A DNA stretch of 27,606 nucleotides from a bacterium (lineage in GTDB: Bacteria; Patescibacteria; CPR2; UBA1875; JAJYID01). The stretch spans positions 1 through 27,606 of the forward strand of contig JAUSJO010000001.1 of NCBI GenBank assembly GCA_030647205.1, written 5' to 3'. Below, one piece after another: positions 8,454 to 14,545 of the stretch (the stretch's first letter is position 1; each line of letters opens with the position of its first letter). Under the pieces are notes generated by a model, which saw nothing but the letters and a program-made list of their open reading frames with translations, did not search any database and was not told the DNA's origin. A program made the translations under genes and the position numbers.

Positions 8454-8529
8454 TGGAGCCGATAGTCGGAGTCGAACCGACGACCTACTCTTTACGAAAG
8501 AGTTGCTCTACCAACTGAGCTATATCGGC
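8454..8529 (-). tRNA. tRNA-Thr(CGT), CCA encoded
   Basis: On the minus strand it folds into a complete cloverleaf: acceptor GCCGATA/TATCGGC, D-arm GCTC...GAGC, anticodon arm ACTCT-TTCGTAA-AGAGT (anticodon CGT) and T-arm GTCGG-TTCGACT-CCGAC. The discriminator is T at 8457 and the CCA is encoded at 8454-8456. It lies 13 bp downstream of tRNA-Gly and is probably co-transcribed with it. Confidence 0.96.
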
Positions 8530-8542
8530 TCAAACATATAAC

Positions 8543-8616
8543 TGGAGCGGGTAGCGGGAATCGAACCCGCCACTCGACCTTGGGAAGGTCACGTTATACC
8601 ACTTAACTATACCCGC
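8543..8616 (-). tRNA. tRNA-Gly(CCC), CCA encoded
   Basis: The minus-strand cloverleaf has acceptor GCGGGTA/TACCCGC, D-arm GTTA...TAAC, anticodon arm TGACC-TTCCCAA-GGTCG (anticodon CCC) and T-arm GCGGG-TTCGATT-CCCGC. The discriminator is T at 8546 and CCA is at 8543-8545. The first gene of a two-tRNA unit with tRNA-Thr(CGT). Confidence 0.95.
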
Positions 8617-8638
8617 AAGATCCTTTTGTAACTTGCAT

Positions 8639-8667
8639 ATTTTAGCACAAAATCACTTTATCTTCAA
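8639..8667 (-). promoter_or_regulatory. Promoter of the tRNA-Gly/tRNA-Thr unit
   Basis: On the minus strand, TTGAAG (8662-8667), a 17-base spacer ending in TGC, then TAAAAT (8639-8644). The -10 lies 22 bases upstream of the tRNA-Gly 5' end, a normal distance for a tRNA precursor. Confidence 0.7.
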
Positions 8668-8694
8668 TTAGAAATAGGGATAATAAAATGTAAA

Positions 8695-10404
8695 CTAAGG
8701 GCAATTAATGCCGTAGTCCTTGAGTCCTTCTTTTTTAACCGCATCTTTACAGTCGCCACCTTCTTGAAGAAATGCTCTAATCTTATCCATGGCGTACTTC
8801 TCTCCGGACAATGAGCCAAACTTACGACACGCATCTGCGTACTCTTCGCACTCCTCAAAAGTAGTACAGCTCTTTGCACATTTGGTCAAAACATCTATGA
8901 TCGGCTGCATATCCTCGGGCTCTATGAGACCAAGAAGTGCCAAAGTTTCTATCGCCTCTATTTTTTCAGAACAAGAGTTGGTACGGCTAGTTATGTCATT
9001 TCTGGCCTTTTGACCGGCATCCCTTATGGCTGATGAGCCACTTCGTCTAGCTGCCTCAGAACCTGTTCTTGCCGGCGGATCCACTACGTCAGGGAGTTCT
9101 GGCGGCTCAGACGGGAAATCTCCATTGGTTCCACTATCTGGCTCCTCAGGCGGCTCAACATAGTCAGGAATGTCTATCGGCCAGAAAGGCTCACCAGTAA
9201 CAAATGGGTTGTCATTCGCCGAAGTAGAACTGCCCGAGCTATCGTAGCCAGGAAGCTCTGGTTCTGATGAGTCGTTCGAGTCATTTGCCGAGGGGTCATA
9301 ATCGGGGAGTTCAGCGTAAGCCTTCTGCACCAGCTCAAACCGACTAGTCGATTTCTTTGTGGGCTCTACGGCCAACTGCCTGTATAGCGCTGCATATCTC
9401 GGCCACGGCAAGAAGCTAGCTTTCTCATTTGCAAGATTTCGCTTAAAAGCTGTGCCGAAATCATCAATCCTTTTTTTATAAGCCTCTTCATTCCCAACTA
9501 TTTTCGCTAATATAGCCCCTTTTAAAACTTCGCGAGGGTAGTCTTTCTTTTCACGTTCGAATCTGTCAATTTCACTTTTGTAGGGCGTGAGATCACCGCC
9601 TAAAGCGACTAGGTGCGTGAGGACTTCGGTAACATTTACATAGTCGTAAGATCCTTCAAAGGTCTTTTTTGCCAAAACCCCTGCCTCGTTCTTGTCTATC
9701 TTATCAGCCATGTAGTATCCTGCTCTCCATACATGGGTGTTGTAAGCGTTTTTATCCCCCATAGGTATGGTCGGATTTAGTACTATTTTTGAATATTCTT
9801 GAGAGCCAAGTATAACAACTTTACCGGGCTCAACCCCCACACCAAAAGGAATATCGCGAAGACCGGCACAGATCTCCGGATCAAATCCCCGGGATCCTAT
9901 GGCACACCTGTTCCACGCAACTGTGCCTGTTTCTGAAGTAGCTTTCGGTTTAGACGTATTGGGTTGAATACTCAGGAATGCAGGCCTGATAAACGTAGTT
10001 TTGTCCCCTATCTGAACCCCCTTGCCTGCATCAGCCTTTCCATAGTTATCAAACGGAACTTTTTTCATCGGCGTCAAGGTAACCGTGGTTGGGAGGATGA
10101 GCGCATTCATTGGAACTTTCAAAGTGTATAGTGTGCCGTCGGAAGCCTGAGTCGAAAGAACTCCACCTCCCGGACCAATAATCTTACTGACCGTCTTATC
10201 CGTTTCAAGTTGGGGATTTTTTGTTATCGAAATCTCACCCGAAGTCTTTGCTGACTGACCGGTCTTCCTAACAAAAAACAGATAACAAACAACTCCGATA
10301 ATGATTAAAAGCAGTAGCGCAATCAAAATAAGCCAAAGCTTCTTCTTTCCCTTTTTGGGTTTTTCTTGCGCTTTTGGCTCTTCTTTAGTTTTTTCTTCAC
10401 TCAT
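8695..10404 (-). CDS. Large membrane-anchored extracytoplasmic protein with ZU5-like domain and Cys-rich C-terminus
   Basis: The protein has 569 residues. A Lys/Glu-rich N-terminus precedes a single membrane helix at about 23-45, so most of the protein is probably outside the cell. Residues about 76-125 (IGPGGGVLSTQASDG, then YTLKVPMNAL, TVTLTPM) resemble a ZU5-like beta domain. The middle is helical and charged. About 370-460 is a low-complexity Pro/Ser/Asp/Glu linker. The C-terminal about 90 residues hold several cysteines (CSEKIEA, CAKSC, EECEEYADACRKF, GGDC, INCP) that could form disulfides. I choose the ATG at 10404 because GGAGGGTG lies just upstream; an in-frame TTG at 10416 is itself part of that Shine-Dalgarno. 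I do not recognise the whole protein. A surface scaffold or adhesion role is a guess from architecture. Confidence 0.8.
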   Translation of the reverse strand: MSEEKTKEEPKAQEKPKKGKKKLWLILIALLLLIIIGVVCYLFFVRKTGQSAKTSGEISITKNPQLETDKTVSKIIGPGGGVLSTQASDGTLYTLKVPMNALILPTTVTLTPMKKVPFDNYGKADAGKGVQIGDKTTFIRPAFLSIQPNTSKPKATSETGTVAWNRCAIGSRGFDPEICAGLRDIPFGVGVEPGKVVILGSQEYSKIVLNPTIPMGDKNAYNTHVWRAGYYMADKIDKNEAGVLAKKTFEGSYDYVNVTEVLTHLVALGGDLTPYKSEIDRFEREKKDYPREVLKGAILAKIVGNEEAYKKRIDDFGTAFKRNLANEKASFLPWPRYAALYRQLAVEPTKKSTSRFELVQKAYAELPDYDPSANDSNDSSEPELPGYDSSGSSTSANDNPFVTGEPFWPIDIPDYVEPPEEPDSGTNGDFPSEPPELPDVVDPPARTGSEAARRSGSSAIRDAGQKARNDITSRTNSCSEKIEAIETLALLGLIEPEDMQPIIDVLTKCAKSCTTFEECEEYADACRKFGSLSGEKYAMDKIRAFLQEGGDCKDAVKKEGLKDYGINCP

Positions 10405-10470
10405 TTCACCCTCCAAATGATTTGCATAAAGTATAGCATAAACATTAAAGAAATATAAACTTTGTTTCCA

Positions 10471-10499
10471 TTGATAAATGCCTCTTTTTCTGCTAAAAT
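10471..10499 (+). promoter_or_regulatory. Promoter of tRNA-Asp
   Basis: TTGATA (10471-10476), a 17-base spacer ending TGC (extended -10), then TAAAAT (10494-10499). The hexamer ends 21 bases before the tRNA 5' end. It has the same form as the tRNA-Gly/Thr promoter. Confidence 0.75.
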
Positions 10500-10520
10500 A
10501 ACATGGTTAAAGAAATATTT

Positions 10521-10597
10521 GGTCCAGTAGCTCAGTTGGTTAGAGCGCCGCCCTGTCACGGCGGAGGTCGTGGGTTCGAGTCCCATCTGGATCGCCA
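10521..10597 (+). tRNA. tRNA-Asp(GTC), CCA encoded; likely island attachment point
   Basis: A complete cloverleaf: acceptor GGTCCAG/CTGGATC, D-arm GCTC...GAGC, anticodon arm CCGCC-CTGTCAC-GGCGG (anticodon GTC), T-arm GTGGG-TTCGAGT-CCCAT, discriminator G (10594) and CCA (10595-10597). The last bases (CGCCA) plus the following AATAGAACACAT recur in similar form at about 12836 and 16331. This is the pattern expected if mobile DNA integrated at the tRNA 3' end and duplicated part of it. Confidence 0.96.
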
Positions 10598-10690
10598 AAT
10601 AGAACACATACTTAATAAGCTGGCTATGTCAGCTTATTTATATTAATGACGCAAAAAAGCCAATCTGCTAAGCACTTTTCGTGGTATAGT
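10593..10690 (+). repeat. Island junction repeat, copy 1 (tRNA-Asp 3' end, hairpin and promoter)
   Basis: This segment parallels 16331-16429. Both have CGCCAAAT(A/G)GAAC, then CTTAATAAGCTG(G/A)CTA(T/G)GTCAGCTTATTT (a terminator hairpin), TGAC, AATCTGCTAAG and a TGGTA(T/A)A(G/A)T extended -10. Each copy is followed 6-7 bases later by the ATG of an unrelated gene. The 5' end overlaps the tRNA-Asp acceptor end. Confidence 0.75.
10614..10638 (+). terminator. Terminator-like hairpin after tRNA-Asp
   Basis: An 11-bp stem with one G-T pair joins 10614-10624 to 10628-10638 around loop TAT. The T run after it is short and interrupted (TTTATATT), so termination may be weak. It is the same hairpin as at 16350-16374 and 18197-18218. 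Confidence 0.6.
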
Positions 10691-10697
10691 TTTATAG

Positions 10698-11711
10698 ATG
10701 GAACTGGAAAACAATCAAGAAAAAAATGACCCCTCACTTAATAAATCCTTTCTAAGAAAATATTGGTGGCTAGGACTTATTTTAATTGTCGTTGTCATTG
10801 TGATTGTTTTGGCATGGCTTGCGATAGCAAAAAAGACTGGGGAAAACCGAAGCCTGAGGCAGAAGGACAATGTAGTGGACTCACCAGCGTCTATTCCGAC
10901 TATTCCCGCAACGAGTGCATCTGCCATCACCTCACCACCATCAAATATGGAAGGTATCAATACTCATACGGAACGGTATAGTAATACTGGTGCTGACCAA
11001 AACCTGATTACACTTGGTCCCAAAGTTGATAATTATTCAACATCGACGCCCTATTCTGGCAAACGTGGGTTTGAATTTGAGCTTGATAGTAAGACTCCAC
11101 TGCTTGCACCTATGGATATGACGTTAACAGGTTTTCAAAATAATAGTACCGCATATGGGATTGGAGCAGACGGGCAAAAACACACACCAATGAACGATCT
11201 CATGCTGTCTTTTGAGTCTAACAGTCCTGATTGGCCAGGTGTGGTCATCGTTTTGTATCATTTGTATACGTCGCCTTTAGTGCCTAGACACTATCAAAAC
11301 TCAAATTGTGGTGATGTGGAAGTAGGTACCAAAAATCCACAAGCCGAAGGGCATCTCTACTTTCCTTATAATGATAATGTAACTGATGCAATGGGTAACG
11401 CAGAAGCCTGCCAAGCTCTCATTGGATATAAGGTAAAGCGCGGGGAGCTGATCGGGTATGCTGGAAATGTGGGTGAGCACTCCTTTGCTTCATTTTGCTT
11501 CAAGGTGCCAGACAAATCAATAAATCCGACGGTGAAAAAGGGAAACCGCAACTTGCATTGGGTTCAGCCAGCCTCGTTTTTCTATTGGAAAAGCTATAGT
11601 CCAGATGCGAATTTCCCTAGCGGTGTGCTTGCCTATCCTTTTGAAGCAGACGGTTATCAGCTCCCCGCAGAACAACGTGATGCGAATTTTAAGTACACTT
11701 CAGAGAAATGA
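10698..11711 (+). CDS. Membrane-anchored protein with degenerate M23-like domain
   Basis: The protein has 337 residues. A short charged N-terminus precedes a membrane helix at about 22-44 and a Ser/Thr/Pro linker, then an extracytoplasmic domain from about 95. That domain has features of a lysostaphin/M23 barrel: a FELDSKTPLLAPMDMTLTG start, VVIVLYHLY, and VKRGELIGYAGNVGEHSF. The usual HxxxD and HxH zinc ligands are not evident, so it may bind cell wall without cutting it, or belong to another barrel family. There is no Shine-Dalgarno. A TGGTATAGT extended -10 (10682-10690) ends 7 bases before the ATG, which suggests a leaderless mRNA. It is the first gene after tRNA-Asp and unrelated to the next genes. 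Confidence 0.75.
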   Translation: MELENNQEKNDPSLNKSFLRKYWWLGLILIVVVIVIVLAWLAIAKKTGENRSLRQKDNVVDSPASIPTIPATSASAITSPPSNMEGINTHTERYSNTGADQNLITLGPKVDNYSTSTPYSGKRGFEFELDSKTPLLAPMDMTLTGFQNNSTAYGIGADGQKHTPMNDLMLSFESNSPDWPGVVIVLYHLYTSPLVPRHYQNSNCGDVEVGTKNPQAEGHLYFPYNDNVTDAMGNAEACQALIGYKVKRGELIGYAGNVGEHSFASFCFKVPDKSINPTVKKGNRNLHWVQPASFFYWKSYSPDANFPSGVLAYPFEADGYQLPAEQRDANFKYTSEK

Positions 11712-11778
11712 AATAAATATTAAATAGTTCAAGTGCTTCTCGCTTCGCCAAATAATAATAAGTAGATAGGAGATAACG

Positions 11779-12036
11779 ATGAATGAGTTCTCGCGACATG
11801 AAGGTTATGGTGAACTGATTACAGATGAGACCAAAAATATCGCAAGAGCTTGGGTACAGAGGAGAATCGATGAGTTGTCCCAGACGGACGATCATCAGGA
11901 TGATCTCAAATATTTCAAGCATGCCCTTACAGATCTTGATTCAGATGAAATAACAATCCATCCAGATATGATCTTCTCATGGGCTGATGCTGAACAAAAG
12001 CTTAGAGATGCGGAGGCTCCGGAAACTGAAGCATAA
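11779..12036 (+). CDS. Small acidic protein, function unknown
   Basis: The 85-residue protein is rich in Asp/Glu, mostly helical-looking, with no membrane segment and no cysteine. TAGGAGATAACG places a good Shine-Dalgarno before the ATG at 11779. It lies 67 bp after the M23-like gene; that gap contains another CGCCAAAT sequence (11752-11759) like the island junctions. A strong bidirectional terminator (12081-12115) follows it. I do not recognise a family. Stand-alone small acidic proteins of this kind are common in accessory DNA, but nothing in the sequence indicates its role. Confidence 0.65.
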   Translation: MNEFSRHEGYGELITDETKNIARAWVQRRIDELSQTDDHQDDLKYFKHALTDLDSDEITIHPDMIFSWADAEQKLRDAEAPETEA

Positions 12037-12080
12037 CTTTCGCCAAAGTTTGCTAGTTGGAACTAAGTTCCTAAATATAA

Positions 12081-12115
12081 AAAAGACACGGATTCAATCA
12101 AAGATCGTGTCTTTT
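12081..12115. terminator. Bidirectional terminator between convergent genes
   Basis: A perfect 10-bp stem pairs AAAAGACACG (12081-12090) with CGTGTCTTTT (12106-12115) around a 15-base loop. It has A-run and T-run flanks, so it can work for both the + strand 85-residue gene and the - strand SLOG gene. Confidence 0.8.
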
Positions 12116-12117
12116 GA

Positions 12118-12651
12118 TCAGATGAGATTGATAAGTTCTTCTGGAGAGTTGAAGTAAACAATTTCTGACTTTTCTTTATGACCTTCATTGATAAAGTTTG
12201 CCATTGTGTTTTTGGTGATACCACCGCTATTCTCCAAAACAAACATATCTTTACCCAGTCCACTCAGTATTGTTACTTCGTACATAGTCCCAACTCGTCC
12301 ACCAATGATGATAGCTTTGTCTACTTGGGAAACCATTTTTAATGATCTTTCATACAGGTCAATACTTGAGAACTTATCATCATGATATTTATCTTGGAAT
12401 ATAGTTTTTGTATATTGAGATAAATCTAGATTGTAGAACTTATTATGATCATCAGATGTTAGTCCTGCGGCATAAACGACAGCTTTTCCTCCTACACTCA
12501 TCGCAGACATAGCTACGATGTGCGGATATCCAGGAACACCACCAGTGATGACAGTATATCCTTTGGAGGCAATTATCTTTCCAACTTCTTCTGCTTTAAT
12601 CTTAATTTCTTGATTTGTAGGTTGACTTGAACCAAAGATACCAATATTCAT
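12118..12651 (-). CDS. SLOG/LOG-like Rossmann-fold protein
   Basis: The protein has 177 residues. It starts MNIGIFGSSQ, has VITGGVPGYPHIVA (34-47) and a GGRVGTMYE loop (117-125). These match the nucleotide-binding pattern of the SLOG/LOG (formerly lysine-decarboxylase-like) superfamily, in which PGGxGTxxE is typical. Here the proline of that motif is replaced by Ile. Family members include phosphoribohydrolases that release bases from nucleotides and nucleotide-sensing proteins in defence or signalling systems. Which applies here cannot be read. A TATAAT box (12661-12666) lies 9 bases before the ATG with no Shine-Dalgarno, so the leader is probably only 2-3 nt. It is the only minus-strand gene between 10521 and 18813. 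Confidence 0.85.
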   Translation of the reverse strand: MNIGIFGSSQPTNQEIKIKAEEVGKIIASKGYTVITGGVPGYPHIVAMSAMSVGGKAVVYAAGLTSDDHNKFYNLDLSQYTKTIFQDKYHDDKFSSIDLYERSLKMVSQVDKAIIIGGRVGTMYEVTILSGLGKDMFVLENSGGITKNTMANFINEGHKEKSEIVYFNSPEELINLI

Positions 12652-12694
12652 ATTGGTAATATTATAACTTATCTTAGTGATTTCTCAAAAAAAA

Positions 12695-12843
12695 GGGGGG
12701 GCTCCTACGCTACACGACTCACCAAGAGCTTGTGATTCAGCGAAAGCTGGGTAGCAAGCTCTTTGTGTTTCTCTAGGTAAGGACTAGGTCCGGCCTGCCC
12801 GTTCCGTAATCAAAGTGATGAAGGAGAGTCCGGGTCGTCAAAT
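12695..12843 (+). ncRNA. Candidate structured RNA (unrecognised)
   Basis: The stretch has no ORF but dense secondary structure. A 9-bp helix pairs AAGAGCTTG (12724-12732) with CAAGCTCTT (12755-12763) and encloses a CAGC-GAAA-GCTG tetraloop hairpin across a symmetric 5x5 internal loop. A second domain pairs GGACT (12781-12785) with AGTCC (12827-12831) or CCCG with CGGG. It contains TTCC-GTA-ATCA-AAG-TGAT-GAA-GGAG, with a GTA/GAA internal loop. ACGAC (12714-12718) can pair with GTCGT (12834-12838) to close the whole. The 3' end runs into a copy of the tRNA-Asp junction (CGTCAAAT, 12836). Strand and boundaries are uncertain; only the fold is directly visible. Confidence 0.4.
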
Positions 12844-12878
12844 AGAGCACATCCTTACTATCCTATGAAAAAAAACAC

Positions 12879-12907
12879 TTGCAATAAATATGAAATTATT
12901 ATATAAT
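12879..12907 (+). promoter_or_regulatory. Consensus promoter of the XpaC-like/vWA operon
   Basis: TTGCAA (12879-12884), a 17-base spacer, then a perfect TATAAT (12902-12907). The predicted start near 12914 gives a leader of about 210 nt before the first large gene, long for this window. Confidence 0.8.
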
Positions 12908-12913
12908 TGCTTT

Positions 12914-13012
12914 ATTGGGTGTGACAATACTGTCACGCCGGTACAGGTAGCTGAGGGTGTACTAATTAGATTTTTATCTTTTTGGTATTGACCCAAAGCT
13001 ACCTTTTTGACA
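12914..13012 (+). promoter_or_regulatory. Structured 5' leader with attenuator-like stem
   Basis: The hairpin GTGACA-ATAC-TGTCAC (12921-12936) is followed by an 8-bp helix AGGTAGCT (12945-12952) / AGCTACCT (12997-13004). This helix encloses GGGT/ACCC, TAC/GTA and AGAT-TTTT-ATCT pairings in nested order. The outer helix is followed at once by TTTTGAC, so the fold could act as an intrinsic terminator. Further down, TATCGG/CCGATA (13055-13060/13067-13072) competes with TCGGA/TCCGA. The layout suggests regulation by folding; no known riboswitch class was recognised. Confidence 0.5.
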
Positions 13013-13032
13013 ATTCGAAAAGAGTTACACAG

Positions 13033-13098
13033 ATGATGAAAGGAGTCACACAGATATCGGACAAAACCGATAATCCGAAAGGAGAAAAACACAGATGA
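13033..13098 (+). CDS. Leader micro-ORF 1 (21 aa)
   Basis: ATG ATG ... TGA encodes MMKGVTQISDKTDNPKGEKHR, preceded by AAAAGAG at Shine-Dalgarno distance. Its stop shares four bases (ATGA) with the start of micro-ORF 2. It spans the TATCGG/CCGATA hairpin, so ribosome movement here would change RNA folding. Expression is inferred from position and signals only. Confidence 0.4.
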   Translation: MMKGVTQISDKTDNPKGEKHR

Positions 13099-13139
13099 CA
13101 GTCCGCAAACTATGGAGGGAGGAGACATGGGCTTCATAA
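13095..13139 (+). CDS. Leader micro-ORF 2 (14 aa)
   Basis: ATG to TAA encodes MTVRKLWREETWAS, preceded by AAAGGAG. It starts within the stop of micro-ORF 1 and ends 13 bases inside the XpaC-like gene, whose Shine-Dalgarno (GGAGGGAGGAG) lies within it. Translation of this ORF would therefore affect initiation of the main gene. Confidence 0.4.
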   Translation: MTVRKLWREETWAS

Positions 13140-13699
13140 TCATCGGTGGTATCGTGCTAGTGGTAATTATTGCGATACTCATCATTATTGTACGACGACA
13201 GAAGAGCGAGCAAGTAGGCTCTAGCGAAAGCCAGACAACAGACACCACAAGAGCAAGGGTCAAAGAATCGGTCGAAGAGCCCGACGAAATGACAAAGTTG
13301 TGCGGAAACTTGGCCGATCTAATGTTGAAGCTCCGGTCATCTGGAGTAAGTCAGGCGGTATCCGACGATGTGAAAGATATCATCGTGCCGCTGACAGTGC
13401 TTCTACCGAGGTTCGAAGAGAGGCACAAGGGCAGCGAGCTCATGTTCGTGCTTGGCCAGATCGGCAAGAGCTACCTTCCGGATCTACTGAACCCGTTCAG
13501 TGAGATGTCGGCAGAGATGAAGGCGCAGAATGAACAGAAGCTTAGGGTTAGCCTTGCGTCTCTGAAGAAAGAGATCGACAAGGTTCAAGGGATCCTTGAT
13601 CGCGGAGAGGTCGGTCGGTTCGAAACCGAGGCAGGCTTCCTGCGTCAAAAGTTTCTCAGTGAGTCAATTGAAGTCAGCCCTACGTCTATCGAAGCATAG
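13127..13699 (+). CDS. XpaC-like membrane-anchored helical protein
   Basis: The protein has 190 residues. A membrane helix at about 3-22 is followed by RRQK, a polar linker and a long helical domain (about 53-178). The pattern of a helix leading to SYLPDLLNPFSEM (115-127), then SLASLKKEIDKVQGIL and ETEAGFLRQKF, resembles the XpaC (5-bromo-4-chloroindolyl phosphate hydrolysis, PF10112) family. In that family a YLP motif heads the helical domain. I start it at the ATG at 13127, because GGAGGGAGGAG sits directly upstream; the in-frame ATG at 13112 lies before that site. XpaC-family genes occur next to TelA and vWA/substrate-binding genes in some bacteria, which fits the vWA lipoprotein here. Higher GC than flanking genes suggests transfer. 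Confidence 0.8.
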   Translation: MGFIIIGGIVLVVIIAILIIIVRRQKSEQVGSSESQTTDTTRARVKESVEEPDEMTKLCGNLADLMLKLRSSGVSQAVSDDVKDIIVPLTVLLPRFEERHKGSELMFVLGQIGKSYLPDLLNPFSEMSAEMKAQNEQKLRVSLASLKKEIDKVQGILDRGEVGRFETEAGFLRQKFLSESIEVSPTSIEA

Positions 13700-13746
13700 A
13701 AAGTGCGCATCAGGCAGTACCAAAAACAAGCCATATCGACAAGCTA

Positions 13747-13763
13747 GGGGGGTCCTACCCTCC
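13747..13763 (+). other. G-rich hairpin between the first two operon genes
   Basis: GGGGGG (13747-13752) can pair with CCCTCC (13758-13763) around TCCTA with one G-T pair. No T run follows, so it is more likely an mRNA stability or processing element than a terminator. It lies in the 99-bp gap before the next gene, whose Shine-Dalgarno GGGAGGAGG is about 25 bases further on. Confidence 0.4.
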
Positions 13764-13798
13764 TCGGTTGTTCTATCTGATAAGGGAGGAGGTACGTA

Positions 13799-14545
13799 AT
13801 GAAGGGAATCAAACCTCTAATGGTAGGCGCAGGTTGCCTGCTATCAGCTCTGCTGATCTGGGTCGTACTTAAGCTGCTGAGAACCAGCATGATAGTTGAC
13901 TTTGGCATTATTGCCACTAACACTATCAAAACGGTTCTCTTGGGGGCTTTTGTAGCGGCCGGATTAGCCGCTGTGGCCTTCGGGCTATACCAACTGATTC
14001 CAGACATTCTCAAGAACTCGTCGGAGGACAGGCTCAGAAAGAGCAACTTGGCCTACCGTGCCAAGACTTCTAGCCCTGAAGAAGTTCGTGAGCAGTTGAA
14101 GATCATGAAGGAAATGCGACCACGACTGTCGGGCGAGATCGACAGATGCCTTGAGCAGATGGATGATATGACCAGTCAATTCAAGCGTTTTAACCATCTG
14201 ATCAAGAGCAACGATGCTGAAGCAATAGCTGGAGCTATGGTTGGCCTAAAGGAGATTGAAGGTACCCTGTATACCAACTTCAGGGGAATACTCAACTACC
14301 TCAACGCTGCAGATGATGACGTGCATGGGACGAATGCTTTCTACGACCGGTGTATCGAAAGAATCGATACGGTTGTTGCAGCAAACTCTCGAGCGCTTGA
14401 CAAGGGTAATCAATTCCTGTTGGAAATAGCTGACAACATCAGTCAGATAGGAGTAGGAAGCGACACCATACTGTTGGATGGTTGGCTCAAAACGATCCGA
14501 GACCAGAACAAGAAATCCTTGATAGGAATGGAGGAACAGATATGA
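13799..14545 (+). CDS. Two-TM protein with long helical cytoplasmic domain
   Basis: The protein has 248 residues. Two hydrophobic helices lie at about 5-27 and 42-67, then a charged, largely helical domain (about 75-245) without cysteine clusters or a catalytic motif I can name. Its topology (N-terminal membrane helices plus helical bundle) is like XpaC-family proteins, but I see no diagnostic motif. TelA would be an alternative neighbour-based guess, although TelA proteins lack such TM helices. The Shine-Dalgarno GGGAGGAGGTACGTA precedes the ATG at 13799. The stop overlaps the start of the vWA lipoprotein by ATGA (14542-14545), so the two are translationally coupled and probably act together at the membrane. 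Confidence 0.8.
   Translation: MKGIKPLMVGAGCLLSALLIWVVLKLLRTSMIVDFGIIATNTIKTVLLGAFVAAGLAAVAFGLYQLIPDILKNSSEDRLRKSNLAYRAKTSSPEEVREQLKIMKEMRPRLSGEIDRCLEQMDDMTSQFKRFNHLIKSNDAEAIAGAMVGLKEIEGTLYTNFRGILNYLNAADDDVHGTNAFYDRCIERIDTVVAANSRALDKGNQFLLEIADNISQIGVGSDTILLDGWLKTIRDQNKKSLIGMEEQI

Noticed and set aside
10401..10607. Minus-strand ORF of 68 codons over tRNA-Asp
   Set aside because: It contains GLEPTTSAVTGRRSNQLSY, the well-known spurious antisense reading of a tRNA gene.
12720..12765. Group II intron domain V
   Set aside because: The GNRA hairpin is suggestive, but the internal loop is symmetric 5x5 rather than the 2-base bulge, the AGC triad context is missing, and no reverse transcriptase ORF is present.
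12815..12840. RNase P RNA fragment (GGAGAGTCCGGG resembles GAGGAAAGTCCGGG)
   Set aside because: Only a dozen bases agree and none of the other conserved RNase P regions is nearby.
12838..13263. Minus-strand ORF of 141 codons across the operon leader
   Set aside because: It runs antisense to the promoter, folded leader and start of the XpaC-like gene; no start signal and low-complexity composition.
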